Positions 1 to 6,425 of a stretch of DNA of 10,028 nt are shown here, one piece after another. The DNA comes from Planctomycetota bacterium (GTDB lineage Bacteria > Planctomycetota > Phycisphaerae > WQYP01). The notes below the pieces were generated by a model, which saw only the letters and a program-made list of their open reading frames with translations, ran no database searches and was not told the origin of the DNA. Each line of letters opens with the position of its first letter. Positions within the stretch are counted from its first letter, which is position 1. The stretch lies in assembly GCA_021805585.1 (NCBI GenBank), contig JAJZEY010000491.1, forward strand, positions 1-10,028, written 5' to 3'. A program made the translations under genes and the position numbers.

Positions 1-410
1 TGGCCACAGAGACCTATGCCGCAACCGGGAACGAAGCGTCACCGAACACTTGGGGCGGTGCCGGCCATAATAGCCTTCAAGGCGACGGCTACTGGATGGA
101 TTTCGTATTAAGCAGCCCAGTTGAACTGCAGGCCAGCACACAATATGGATTCGATGTTTCATCGCAATCCGGCAACGGCTATTTTGAGATTCTCGGAACC
201 GACGGCTCGGCAACTGGGTACGTGTTTAGCGGCGGGTCAGCGTACAACGGCAGCACAAACGGGGCTTCGGATAATACGCTTAACACCTTGAGCGGCAGCC
301 GAGTGTTCCTTGCTTCAATGACGGCCAACGCGGTGCCTGAACCGGCCACCTTTGGCCTGCTGGCAATCGGGGCAATGGGGCTGCTGTTACTGAAACGGAA
401 GACGGCCTGA
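1..410 (+). CDS. PEP-CTERM sorting domain protein, 3' end only
   Basis: The reading frame is open from base 3 to the TGA at 408-410 and gives 135 residues with no start in the window, so the gene begins upstream. The last 25 residues are a textbook PEP-CTERM tail: the VPEPAT motif (PEP codons at 336-344), a hydrophobic stretch of Gly, Leu, Ala and Met, then the basic end KRKTA. In bacteria with the exosortase system this tail directs an exported protein through the membrane and is then removed, leaving the protein on the surface or in the extracellular matrix. The visible body is rich in Ser, Gly, Asn and Thr and alternates polar and hydrophobic residues, as in beta-sandwich PEP-CTERM proteins. 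An internal Met at base 96 is not a credible start, because the same composition continues upstream of it. Substrate or partner is unknown. The exosortase is not in the window. Confidence 0.9.
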   Translation, partial: ATETYAATGNEASPNTWGGAGHNSLQGDGYWMDFVLSSPVELQASTQYGFDVSSQSGNGYFEILGTDGSATGYVFSGGSAYNGSTNGASDNTLNTLSGSRVFLASMTANAVPEPATFGLLAIGAMGLLLLKRKTA

Positions 411-550
411 TTGATAGTTGGGTCCCGCCGATTGATGATGGCGCTTATCTCGGCTGCGCGGTGGCCGGTTTTTTAGCTGGTCGCACTTACATCGGTGAAA
501 AATGGGGTGCGTTGTCGCGATCTGCCGCGAATTCAAACAGTGATAACATT

Positions 551-594
551 GGCCGCCGGAGGAACGTCGGGCTTCCTCCGGCGGCCTTTTTTTT
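551..594 (+). terminator. Rho-independent terminator after the PEP-CTERM gene
   Basis: A perfect 14 bp GC-rich stem (551-564 with 573-586) encloses an 8-base loop and is followed directly by eight T residues (587-594). It lies about 140 bases after the PEP-CTERM stop and 36 bases before the chosen GH51 start at 630, so it separates the two transcription units. It also argues that the GH51 start cannot lie upstream at base 495, where the same frame has an ATG. Confidence 0.92.
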
Positions 595-629
595 CTACCT
601 GTTATATTTTTGCCTGGGAGTTCATGCTG

Positions 630-3023
630 ATGGTTCGTATACGCCATATTCTTTTCGTCGTGGTGGTAGCCGTTATCGGATTTTCTCTTGACAACAATAT
701 GTCAAGGTTAGCCGCCGCCACCCAAGTCTCGGTAACGATCCATCCGCGCCGGGTGCGCAACACAATCAATCGCAACATTTACGGCCAGTTCCTCGAACAT
801 ATCTATCACTCGGCGGATAACGGCGTGTGGGGGCAGTTGATCTGGAACCGCAGCTTTGAAGAACCATTGCATAGCGCCAGCGGACAATGGGTGCGAAAAG
901 GGACTGAAATTCGCCAGCTAAGCCTTGCGGCGAATATTCGGAAAAGCCTTGGCGCGACCGACTGGAAAAATTATCAATTGTCGCGGGACGCCAAAAAGCC
1001 GGGCGGAGCCGAGGGATTTATGATTTACTTCTACAACCATGACAGCCGACGTTGTTTTGTGCTCAACCTGGGCGGATGGGGCAACACTCGTGATGTGTCA
1101 CAGCGTGGGGGTGCAAACCCGCAGCCGGGAATTCTTGCTTCCAAGCCCGCAATACATATCCATCGCGGGCGATGGTATAGCCTTCGCTTGCGCTGTGAAG
1201 GGCCGCATATTCAGGTTTGGGTCGATGGTAAATCGTATTTCGACCGGACGGTGAAACGTGGAATATTCAGTGGTGGCATCAGCCTGGGTACGTGGCGCAC
1301 TCAGGCGGCGTATAAACATATTGTGGTAACCTCCATTACCGTCGGTAAGGTTCTATACAAGGGAGTTCCATCTGCGGAACAAACGACGCCCCATCTGGCT
1401 ACGCGGTTCTGGAATCACTTTGGCTCGGGCACGGCGATGCCGACGACAACCAATCCGCGGAACAGCCGCATTTGTATAAAAATTTCTTCAACGAAGGGTG
1501 AAACCGACGTGCAACAGCCGAATATCTGTCTGCCGTCGGCGGGAAAGTATCGCGGGTCACCTTGGGTACGCGATGCGGCGCGGCACCGGATGACGGTCAG
1601 CCTGCTTGATGGCAAAACGCGGCTGGGCAAGAAAATATCAATTGTTGACTCCGCCAAATGGCAGCGCGTCGCGTTTTCATTCAGCACGGCATCGCCGGTG
1701 CATCATGCTACGCTGCGGATTGGGTTTACCGGAACGGGAAATGTTTATCTGGATCAGGTCTCCATGATGTCGGATGCGGCCCGGAAGCCGGGTGGCTTTC
1801 GACCGGATACACTTAGGGCTGTTGAGGCACTTTAACCGGCAATGATTCGCTGGCCCGGCGGTAGTTATTCCGACAAATACCACTGGATGAACGGTATCGG
1901 TCCTCAGGCGGACCGCGTCAGTGCGGGCGAGATGTGGGACGACATGGACCCCAATGCGCTGGGGACAGATGAATATATTCTTTTGTGCTGGTTAACCCAT
2001 GCCAAGCCGGAAATATGTATCAATATCGGCCCACGTCAGGCTGTACGCGCCCAATATGTTCAAGAGGCCTGCCATTGACTGGAATATTGTAACGCGCCCG
2101 CAAGCAACAAATGGGGTGCGTTGCGGGCCAAATATGGCCATCCCATGCCATATAACGTGAGATACTGGGAAATCGGCAATGAGGTCTGGAGTATCGCCAA
2201 TGCCCCCAATATGCCCGCATCGTCAGGCAATTCGTGCCGGCCATGAAAAAGCTTGACCCTTCCATTCGCATTATCGCCTGTGGCAGCGGTGGCTTGAATC
2301 AGAAATGGAACCGGCAGATGCTCGCGGGCGCCTCCGGTTCGTTTGATTACCTTAGCCTGCACCAATATGTCCCACCCCAACAGTTTTTGACGGCGGCAAA
2401 ACAATACCTTGCCTTTACCCGGAAAACAGTGCAACTTATAGAGGCTTCCGCCAATCCCCATTGCAAAATTTTTGTGTCTGAATGGAATGCCCAGTTCATT
2501 GACTGGCGGACCGGGCTCTTTGCCGGGGGAATCATGGTCGGGTTGGAACGCCGGGGAGCAATGGTACGGCTTTCGACTCCCGCGTTGTTTCTGCGCTGGG
2601 TTGGCACCGGAGCATGCAACAACGCGTTTATAAATTTCAATCGTTGTGCGTGGTTTCCAGCGGCTAATGTATGTGGTGGAAAAGCTTTGGCGCGACCACT
2701 ATGCCAAATATCGTGTGGCCGCCACGCCCGCCGAGCCGCTGGAAGCGGACGCCACACTTATCGCGGATCATAAAACCGCCTATTACAAGGCGGTTAATCC
2801 GACCAGGCGAAGCATTCAACTGAAATTGAACATGGGCAGCGGCTTTCAACTGGCATCCGCAGCGGCGCAAAGCGTGACCTCCGCATCCCTATTGACACGA
2901 AACACCATGCGAAATCCACACCGCATTGCAGCGCATAACCTTGCGGTTAGGGTCAGCGGCCAAAAGGTTGAGGTGATCCTGGACCCCTATTCGGCAACGG
3001 TTGTCACGATGAAAGTGAAATAA
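630..3023 (+). pseudogene. Broken GH51 alpha-L-arabinofuranosidase (copy 1)
   Basis: This is a decayed paralogue of the intact gene at 3487-5934 and aligns with it from the signal peptide to the last codons. Lesions seen against the intact copy: a TAA at 1833-1835 where the paralogue has Lys; a TGA at 2076-2078 where it has Trp; a net loss of 7 bases between 2187 and 2234 just after the GNEVW motif; and a 1-base gain near 2665-2670. In-frame losses of three codons (near 2012-2050) and two codons (near 2610) also occur. The catalytic motifs survive: GNEVW with its Glu codon at 2181-2183, and SEWN with its Glu codon at 2480-2482. The N-terminus keeps a signal peptide (MVRIRH, a run of Val, then RLAAA). 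I chose ATG 630 because GGGAG at 616-620 sits 9 bases upstream; ATG 624 is only 3 bases away. The first 402 residues, up to the TAA, could still make a secreted protein with binding domains but no catalytic barrel. Confidence 0.9.
776..860 (+). repeat. Near-identical block shared with 3657-3741
   Basis: Bases 776-835 are identical to 3657-3716 over 60 positions. After one mismatch (836 against 3717) the match continues for 24 bases (837-860 against 3718-3741). The block encodes the conserved GH51 N-terminal segment YGQFLEHIYHSADNGVWGQ and onwards to NRSFE. Elsewhere the two genes differ at many synonymous sites. Confidence 0.9.
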
Positions 3024-3076
3024 GGCGAGCGGAAAGTATTGAGCGGGCGAACGGCGCTTGATCACATTGCGTGAAG

Positions 3077-3107
3077 CATCCCGCGTTTTGGGCTTTTACG
3101 CGGGATG
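3077..3107 (+). terminator. Hairpin after the broken GH51 gene, possible terminator
   Basis: A perfect 10 bp inverted repeat, CATCCCGCGT at 3077-3086 and ACGCGGGATG at 3098-3107, encloses an 11-base loop. It begins 53 bases after the stop of the broken GH51 copy. The tract that follows (TCCCTTGTTT) is only partly T-rich, so termination is likely but weaker than at the other three terminators in the window. Confidence 0.5.
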
Positions 3108-3229
3108 TCCCTTGTTTACGGTTGGCTTTATGATAAACTTAAATACACTGAACAAAGTCGATGCCCGGCCAGCATCGTTCAGGAACCGGACAATAGCCCA
3201 TATTGCGAGGAGAAATTTGGCCGCACTAA

Positions 3230-3364
3230 AACGACCCGCCTTCCGGACGGCTAAACGGATACACTGCCGAACCGGTTCCCGCATCTTTACCGACCACTGG
3301 CCTGCTGGCGGTCGGCGGTGCGGGCATGCTGCTGCTTGGCACGCGAATTGGTGGGATTTCCTGA
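3230..3364 (+). pseudogene. Remnant of a PEP-CTERM gene tail
   Basis: From 3230, after an in-frame TAA at 3227-3229, to the TGA at 3362-3364, the frame reads as a worn PEP-CTERM tail. It has LNGYTAEPVPAS, then TTGLLAVGGAGMLLLGTR, the Gly/Leu/Ala/Met membrane stretch ending in Arg that is typical of these proteins. The PEP itself is changed to AEP, and the end GTRIGGIS lacks the usual cluster of basic residues. No start codon or body is recognisable upstream, so I read it as the remaining 3' end of a deleted or decayed gene. It is followed 28 bases later by a strong terminator, just as the first PEP-CTERM gene is. A chance hydrophobic frame is the alternative, but the match in order and composition is better than I would expect by chance. 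Confidence 0.55.
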
Positions 3365-3392
3365 AATCATTAAACTCACCGGCACAATTTAG

Positions 3393-3432
3393 GTGAGATG
3401 TTGACCGCGATATCAACATCTCGCTTTTTTTT
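3393..3432 (+). terminator. Rho-independent terminator before the intact GH51 gene
   Basis: A 12 bp stem (3393-3404 with 3413-3424, including one T-G wobble) with the core GAGATGTTGA and TCAACATCTC encloses an 8-base loop and is followed by eight T residues (3425-3432). It lies directly behind the PEP-CTERM remnant and 54 bases before the GH51 start, insulating the intact GH51 gene from upstream transcription. Its survival supports a former complete gene in the gap. Confidence 0.9.
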
Positions 3433-3435
3433 AAG

Positions 3436-3457
3436 CACCCGCGAGCGGGTGTATATT
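3436..3457 (+). promoter_or_regulatory. Short hairpin and TATATT in the GH51 leader
   Basis: CACCCG at 3436-3441 and CGGGTG at 3446-3451 form a 6 bp hairpin with a 4-base loop, overlapping the start of an AT-rich stretch with TATATT at 3452-3457. It sits between the terminator and the ribosome binding site AAGGA (3474-3478) of the intact GH51 gene. TATATT could serve as a -10 element, but no good -35 lies at the right distance. The hairpin could instead be an operator-like inverted repeat or a second terminator arm. Confidence 0.3.
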
Positions 3458-3486
3458 TTTGATCGCCTTGAATAAGGACCTTCAGC

Positions 3487-5934
3487 ATGATTCATCGTTC
3501 AGCTTTTAATAGTGCGCACGCCATTCATCGATGGACTCTCCGCGTGGCCGTCATTGTGTGCGGCCTGCTGGCGGCATTGATGTCGTGTGCGGAAAATGCC
3601 ACGGCCGCCATTGTGCATATCCATCCCGGCCGGGTGCGTAACACGATCAGTCGGGGCATTTACGGCCAGTTCCTCGAACATATCTATCACTCGGCGGATA
3701 ACGGCGTGTGGGGGCAATTGATCTGGAACCGCAGCTTTGAACAGGGCAATTCAAATCCGGGCGGCAATTGGTCAATAAGTGGAAAGGAAATCCGCCAACT
3801 TGGAAACGGGGCCGATGCCATCCGGACCTTCGGACAGGTCGGCTGGTCCAATTATGAAATATCACTGGATGCCAAAAAGATCGGCGGCAATGAAGGATTC
3901 CTGATCCAGTTTTATGACCACGATGCAAAGCATTTTTTCTGGCTGAATCTGGGCGGATGGGGCAACACGCAGGATGCGATTCAACAGGCGCAGGGAAAAA
4001 GTCTTCCCACAGTCATCGGAGGGCATCCCACAATTCATATTGAATCTGGCCAATGGTATCACATTCGCCTGCGATGCCGTGGTCCGCATATACAGGTGTG
4101 GGTAAATGCCCGCAAGCTATTCGATCAGACCTTGGCCGCCGGTGCTCACGTGCATGGAAAGGTGGGTATTGGTACATGGCAGACCCAGGCGGAATTTAAG
4201 CATATCCGCGTCACGACCATTGCTGGCAATAAGACCTTGTTCAGCGGCCTGCCGCAAATTTCGGTGAAGCCGCCGCAATTTAGCGCGACATTCTGGTCCG
4301 CCTATGGAAATGGCATTGTTTTTGCCACAACTATCGATCCGCGCAACAGCCGACGGTGTATCAAGGTCACTTCCAATGGAACCGAAGCGGGCGTTAAACA
4401 GGACGGAATCTGCCTGCGATATGCCGGCGAATATCGCGGATCCGTATGGCTGCGCGGCAACGCGCCGGCCGGAGCGATTGTTCGGATTACCGCAGCGCAT
4501 AAAGTGTTGTATCGCAAAGCGATTTCAACGCTTGTCCGCACATGGCATCGTGTTGCATTGAATTTTAAAGCGACCAAACCGTTTCCACGCGTCACGTTGC
4601 AGATAGGCGTGAAGGGTTCGGGGACGGTCTATGTGGATGAGGTATCGCTGATGTCCCAACGCGCCATCAGGCTTGGGGGCTTTCGACCGGATACCCTGGC
4701 TGCAATTAAGGCGCTTAAGCCGGCACTTATCCGCTGGCCCGGTGGAGGCTATGCCGATACTTATCACTGGAAGAACGGTATCGGTCCAGATGTAGATCGC
4801 GTTTCCGAGTGGTACATTTGGAATGACACTGACCCGAATGATTTGGGAACCGATGAGTATATTCAACTCTGCCGCTTGACTGGTGCCGCCCCCGAAATTT
4901 GCATCAATATCGGCACCGGTAAAGATGATGAAAAGACGCGCGAACAATATATTCGCGAAGCCTGCCAATGGGTGGAATATTGCAACAGCCCGGTTACCAA
5001 TAAATGGGGCCAGTTGCGGGCCAAATATGGCCATCCCAAGCCATATCACGTGAAATATTGGGAGATCGGCAATGAAGTCTGGTATGGTTCCACTTTCAGT
5101 GCTCCACAATATATCAAGGCCCTCACTGAATTTACCACAGCGATGAAAAAAGTGGATCCTCGCATTCAATTCATCGCCTGCGGCAGCGGCGGTCTGAATC
5201 TGAAATGGAACCGCGATATAATTGCCGGCGCTGCAACGGAATTCAGCTACCTTGGCATTCACCAATACGTCGGGCCATACCGATATATTGATGGTGCAAA
5301 GGCCTATCTGAATTTCATCCGCAAGACGGGTGACATTATCCGGAAATCCGCCAATCCTCATATGAAGTTGTTTGTTTCCGAATGGAACGAGATGACCATT
5401 GACTGGCGAACGGGCATTTTTGCCGGCCTGATACTCACCGGTTTTGAACGCCAGGGCAGCGTTGTGGGCATGGCGTCACCGGCCCTGTTTCTGCGATGGG
5501 TTGGACAGAACAAGAACGATTGGAATAACGCACTGATCAACTTCAGCAGGCGTTCCTGGTTTCCAGCACCCAATTATGTTGTCATGAAATTCTGGCGGGA
5601 TCATTTTGCAAAATACCGTGTCGCGGCAACGGCGGTAAAAGGCCTTGAAGCGGATGCGACAATTTCCGCCGATCACCAGATAGCCTATTACAAGGCTGTT
5701 AACCTGACCGGCCACCCGATTCACCTGACGCTGAAAATGGGGAAAGGGTTTCCGATAGCCAAGGCCCGCGCCGGCACCGTTGCGCCGCCTTCGCAACGCG
5801 ACGCCAATTCCATGCATCATCCCGCCCGTATCGGCCCAAAGATGCTGATGATTCAGGTAAGCGGCCAGCAGGTGACTCTTACGGTTGCCAGGTATTCGGC
5901 GACAATTGTGACGATGCGGCGTGCGGGAAAATAA
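3487..5934 (+). CDS. Secreted GH51 alpha-L-arabinofuranosidase with lectin-like and CBM-like domains
   Basis: The 815-residue product is predicted to release terminal alpha-L-arabinofuranose from arabinan, arabinoxylan or arabinogalactan outside the cytoplasm, by the retaining mechanism of GH51. Layout: signal peptide at residues 1 to about 40 (hydrophobic 18-33, possible cut after ATA; Cys34 in LMSC is a weak lipobox alternative); the GH51 N-terminal strand with YGQFLEHIYH and NRSFE (45-85); a concanavalin-like sandwich (about 90-245); a CBM4/9-like sandwich ending in GTVYVDEVSLMS (about 265-390); the TIM barrel (about 395-690); a C-terminal beta-sandwich to 815. Barrel motifs are IRWPGGGYADTYHW, LGTDEY, the acid/base Glu530 in WEIGNEVW and the nucleophile Glu632 in VSEWN. 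The start is set by AAGGA (3474-3478), 8 bases before the ATG. It is longer than many intracellular GH51 enzymes (about 500 residues) because of the extra N-terminal domains. It stands alone between two terminators, beside its decayed paralogue. Exact substrate is not readable from sequence. Confidence 0.93.
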   Translation: MIHRSAFNSAHAIHRWTLRVAVIVCGLLAALMSCAENATAAIVHIHPGRVRNTISRGIYGQFLEHIYHSADNGVWGQLIWNRSFEQGNSNPGGNWSISGKEIRQLGNGADAIRTFGQVGWSNYEISLDAKKIGGNEGFLIQFYDHDAKHFFWLNLGGWGNTQDAIQQAQGKSLPTVIGGHPTIHIESGQWYHIRLRCRGPHIQVWVNARKLFDQTLAAGAHVHGKVGIGTWQTQAEFKHIRVTTIAGNKTLFSGLPQISVKPPQFSATFWSAYGNGIVFATTIDPRNSRRCIKVTSNGTEAGVKQDGICLRYAGEYRGSVWLRGNAPAGAIVRITAAHKVLYRKAISTLVRTWHRVALNFKATKPFPRVTLQIGVKGSGTVYVDEVSLMSQRAIRLGGFRPDTLAAIKALKPALIRWPGGGYADTYHWKNGIGPDVDRVSEWYIWNDTDPNDLGTDEYIQLCRLTGAAPEICINIGTGKDDEKTREQYIREACQWVEYCNSPVTNKWGQLRAKYGHPKPYHVKYWEIGNEVWYGSTFSAPQYIKALTEFTTAMKKVDPRIQFIACGSGGLNLKWNRDIIAGAATEFSYLGIHQYVGPYRYIDGAKAYLNFIRKTGDIIRKSANPHMKLFVSEWNEMTIDWRTGIFAGLILTGFERQGSVVGMASPALFLRWVGQNKNDWNNALINFSRRSWFPAPNYVVMKFWRDHFAKYRVAATAVKGLEADATISADHQIAYYKAVNLTGHPIHLTLKMGKGFPIAKARAGTVAPPSQRDANSMHHPARIGPKMLMIQVSGQQVTLTVARYSATIVTMRRAGK
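3657..3741 (+). repeat. Near-identical block shared with 776-860
   Basis: This is the partner of the block at 776-860: 60 identical bases, one mismatch, then 24 more identical bases, inside two genes that otherwise differ at many silent sites. It lies within the coding region for residues 57-85 of the intact GH51 enzyme. Confidence 0.9.
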
Positions 5935-5977
5935 ATTCACAGCAGGACTGCTTTTTCAATCCGTTGCGGCACCATTC

Positions 5978-6016
5978 GGGTCGGTCAGATGCGCATCTGA
6001 CCGACCCTTTTTTTTT
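5978..6016 (+). terminator. Palindromic Rho-independent terminator after the intact GH51 gene
   Basis: A perfect 30-base palindrome (5978-5992 with 5993-6007) is followed by nine T residues (6008-6016). Allowing a 4-base loop, the stem is 13 bp. It starts 43 bases after the GH51 stop. A smaller inverted repeat with a T run, AGCAG and CTGCT then TTTTT, lies just upstream at about 5941-5957 and may add to termination. Confidence 0.93.
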
Positions 6017-6283
6017 CCAGGCACCCGCACCACGATGGCAACACCCGACATATTTCCGGACGCACAATTTACGTAACCTCCGCGAGAACCATTGCCTGAC
6101 TGGCCAGACGAGATCCGTCACCAATTGTTAATCCCGCCAAAGTATTCAGAGTATTCAGGGGTAAATCACCCCGCATGAAGTGGTGTATTTTGTAATACCC
6201 AATTTATATTTTTACGCATTTTGTCTCTATCTATCCGGCCTTTGACACCTATAATTTGTTAGAGGTCACCGATCGGGACTTTA

Positions 6284-6321
6284 GGCATTCATTTGCACGG
6301 CGAAAGTTGCTGAATCCAGCC
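6284..6321 (+). promoter_or_regulatory. Possible structured 5' leader of the pseudopilin gene
   Basis: Stacked pairings GGC/GCC (6284-6286, 6319-6321), ATTCA/TGAAT (6287-6291, 6311-6315) and GCA/TGC (6295-6297, 6308-6310) close on a GAAA tetraloop held by C6301-G6306, with short internal bulges. An alternative pairing of GGCGAAA (6299-6305) with TTTGCC (6324-6329) would exclude this fold. It sits about 105 bases upstream of the pseudopilin start. It matches no riboswitch consensus that I can recall, including the c-di-GMP classes often found before pilin genes. The helices are short, so this is a tentative call. Confidence 0.25.
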
Positions 6322-6412
6322 TGTTTGCCGGTAATGGAGCGATATAAGTCGATGGGAATAGCCGGTATTTGCCTGCCCCGAACGGCTCGATCAGACCGAT
6401 AAATACTTTTGC

Positions 6413-6417
6413 GGAGG
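6413..6417 (+). promoter_or_regulatory. Ribosome binding site that fixes the pseudopilin start
   Basis: GGAGG at 6413-6417 lies 8 bases before ATG 6426. The same frame has an earlier ATG at 6369 with no comparable site, so 6426 is the likely start. Confidence 0.8.
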
Positions 6418-6425
6418 TTGTCATC

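Larger units (their letters stand above)
6017..6425. other. Non-coding gap upstream of the pseudopilin gene
   Basis: I see no credible gene here on either strand. It is more AT-rich in the middle (about 6180-6260) and probably holds the promoter of the pseudopilin gene. Visible elements: a 9-base tandem repeat AGTATTCAG at 6141-6149 and 6150-6158; a small hairpin GGGGT/ACCCC at 6158-6172; an inverted repeat GTATT/AATAC at 6185-6198; TATAAT at 6250-6255 with no matching -35 at standard spacing; and a possible folded leader from 6284. The close spacing of the repeats at 6141-6198 is what a regulator site could look like, but no specific regulator can be named. Confidence 0.5.

Noticed and set aside
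495..629. Upstream extension of the broken GH51 frame to ATG 495
   Set aside because: The extension runs through the strong terminator at 551-594, lacks a signal peptide at its start, and a ribosome binding site exists before ATG 630.
1830..2080. Stop codon recoding or readthrough in GH51 copy 1
   Set aside because: The two stops are different (TAA and TGA) and are joined by two frameshifts, so recoding cannot restore the protein.
3058..3396. A 112-residue open frame in the gap between the GH51 copies
   Set aside because: It has no ribosome binding site, an odd composition rich in Arg, His and Trp, and overlaps the PEP-CTERM remnant in another frame; it begins inside the leading edge of a hairpin region.
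4525..5361. A 278-residue frame on the minus strand
   Set aside because: It is the antisense shadow of the GH51 barrel; it has no ribosome binding site or recognisable domain and the + strand protein is well conserved.
6242..6255. TTGACA and TATAAT as a sigma-70 promoter
   Set aside because: The two hexamers are only 2 bases apart, so they cannot act as one promoter. TATAAT alone lacks a good -35 at 16 to 18 bases.
6293..6310. Sigma-54 type promoter upstream of the pseudopilin gene
   Set aside because: TTGCACG and TTGC are present but the spacing is about 3 bases too long and the GG of the -24 element is missing.
6284..6425. c-di-GMP riboswitch before the pseudopilin
   Set aside because: The conserved core elements of the known classes (GCAAA and GACGCAAAGC-like strings) are absent; only the GAAA tetraloop hairpin is shared.
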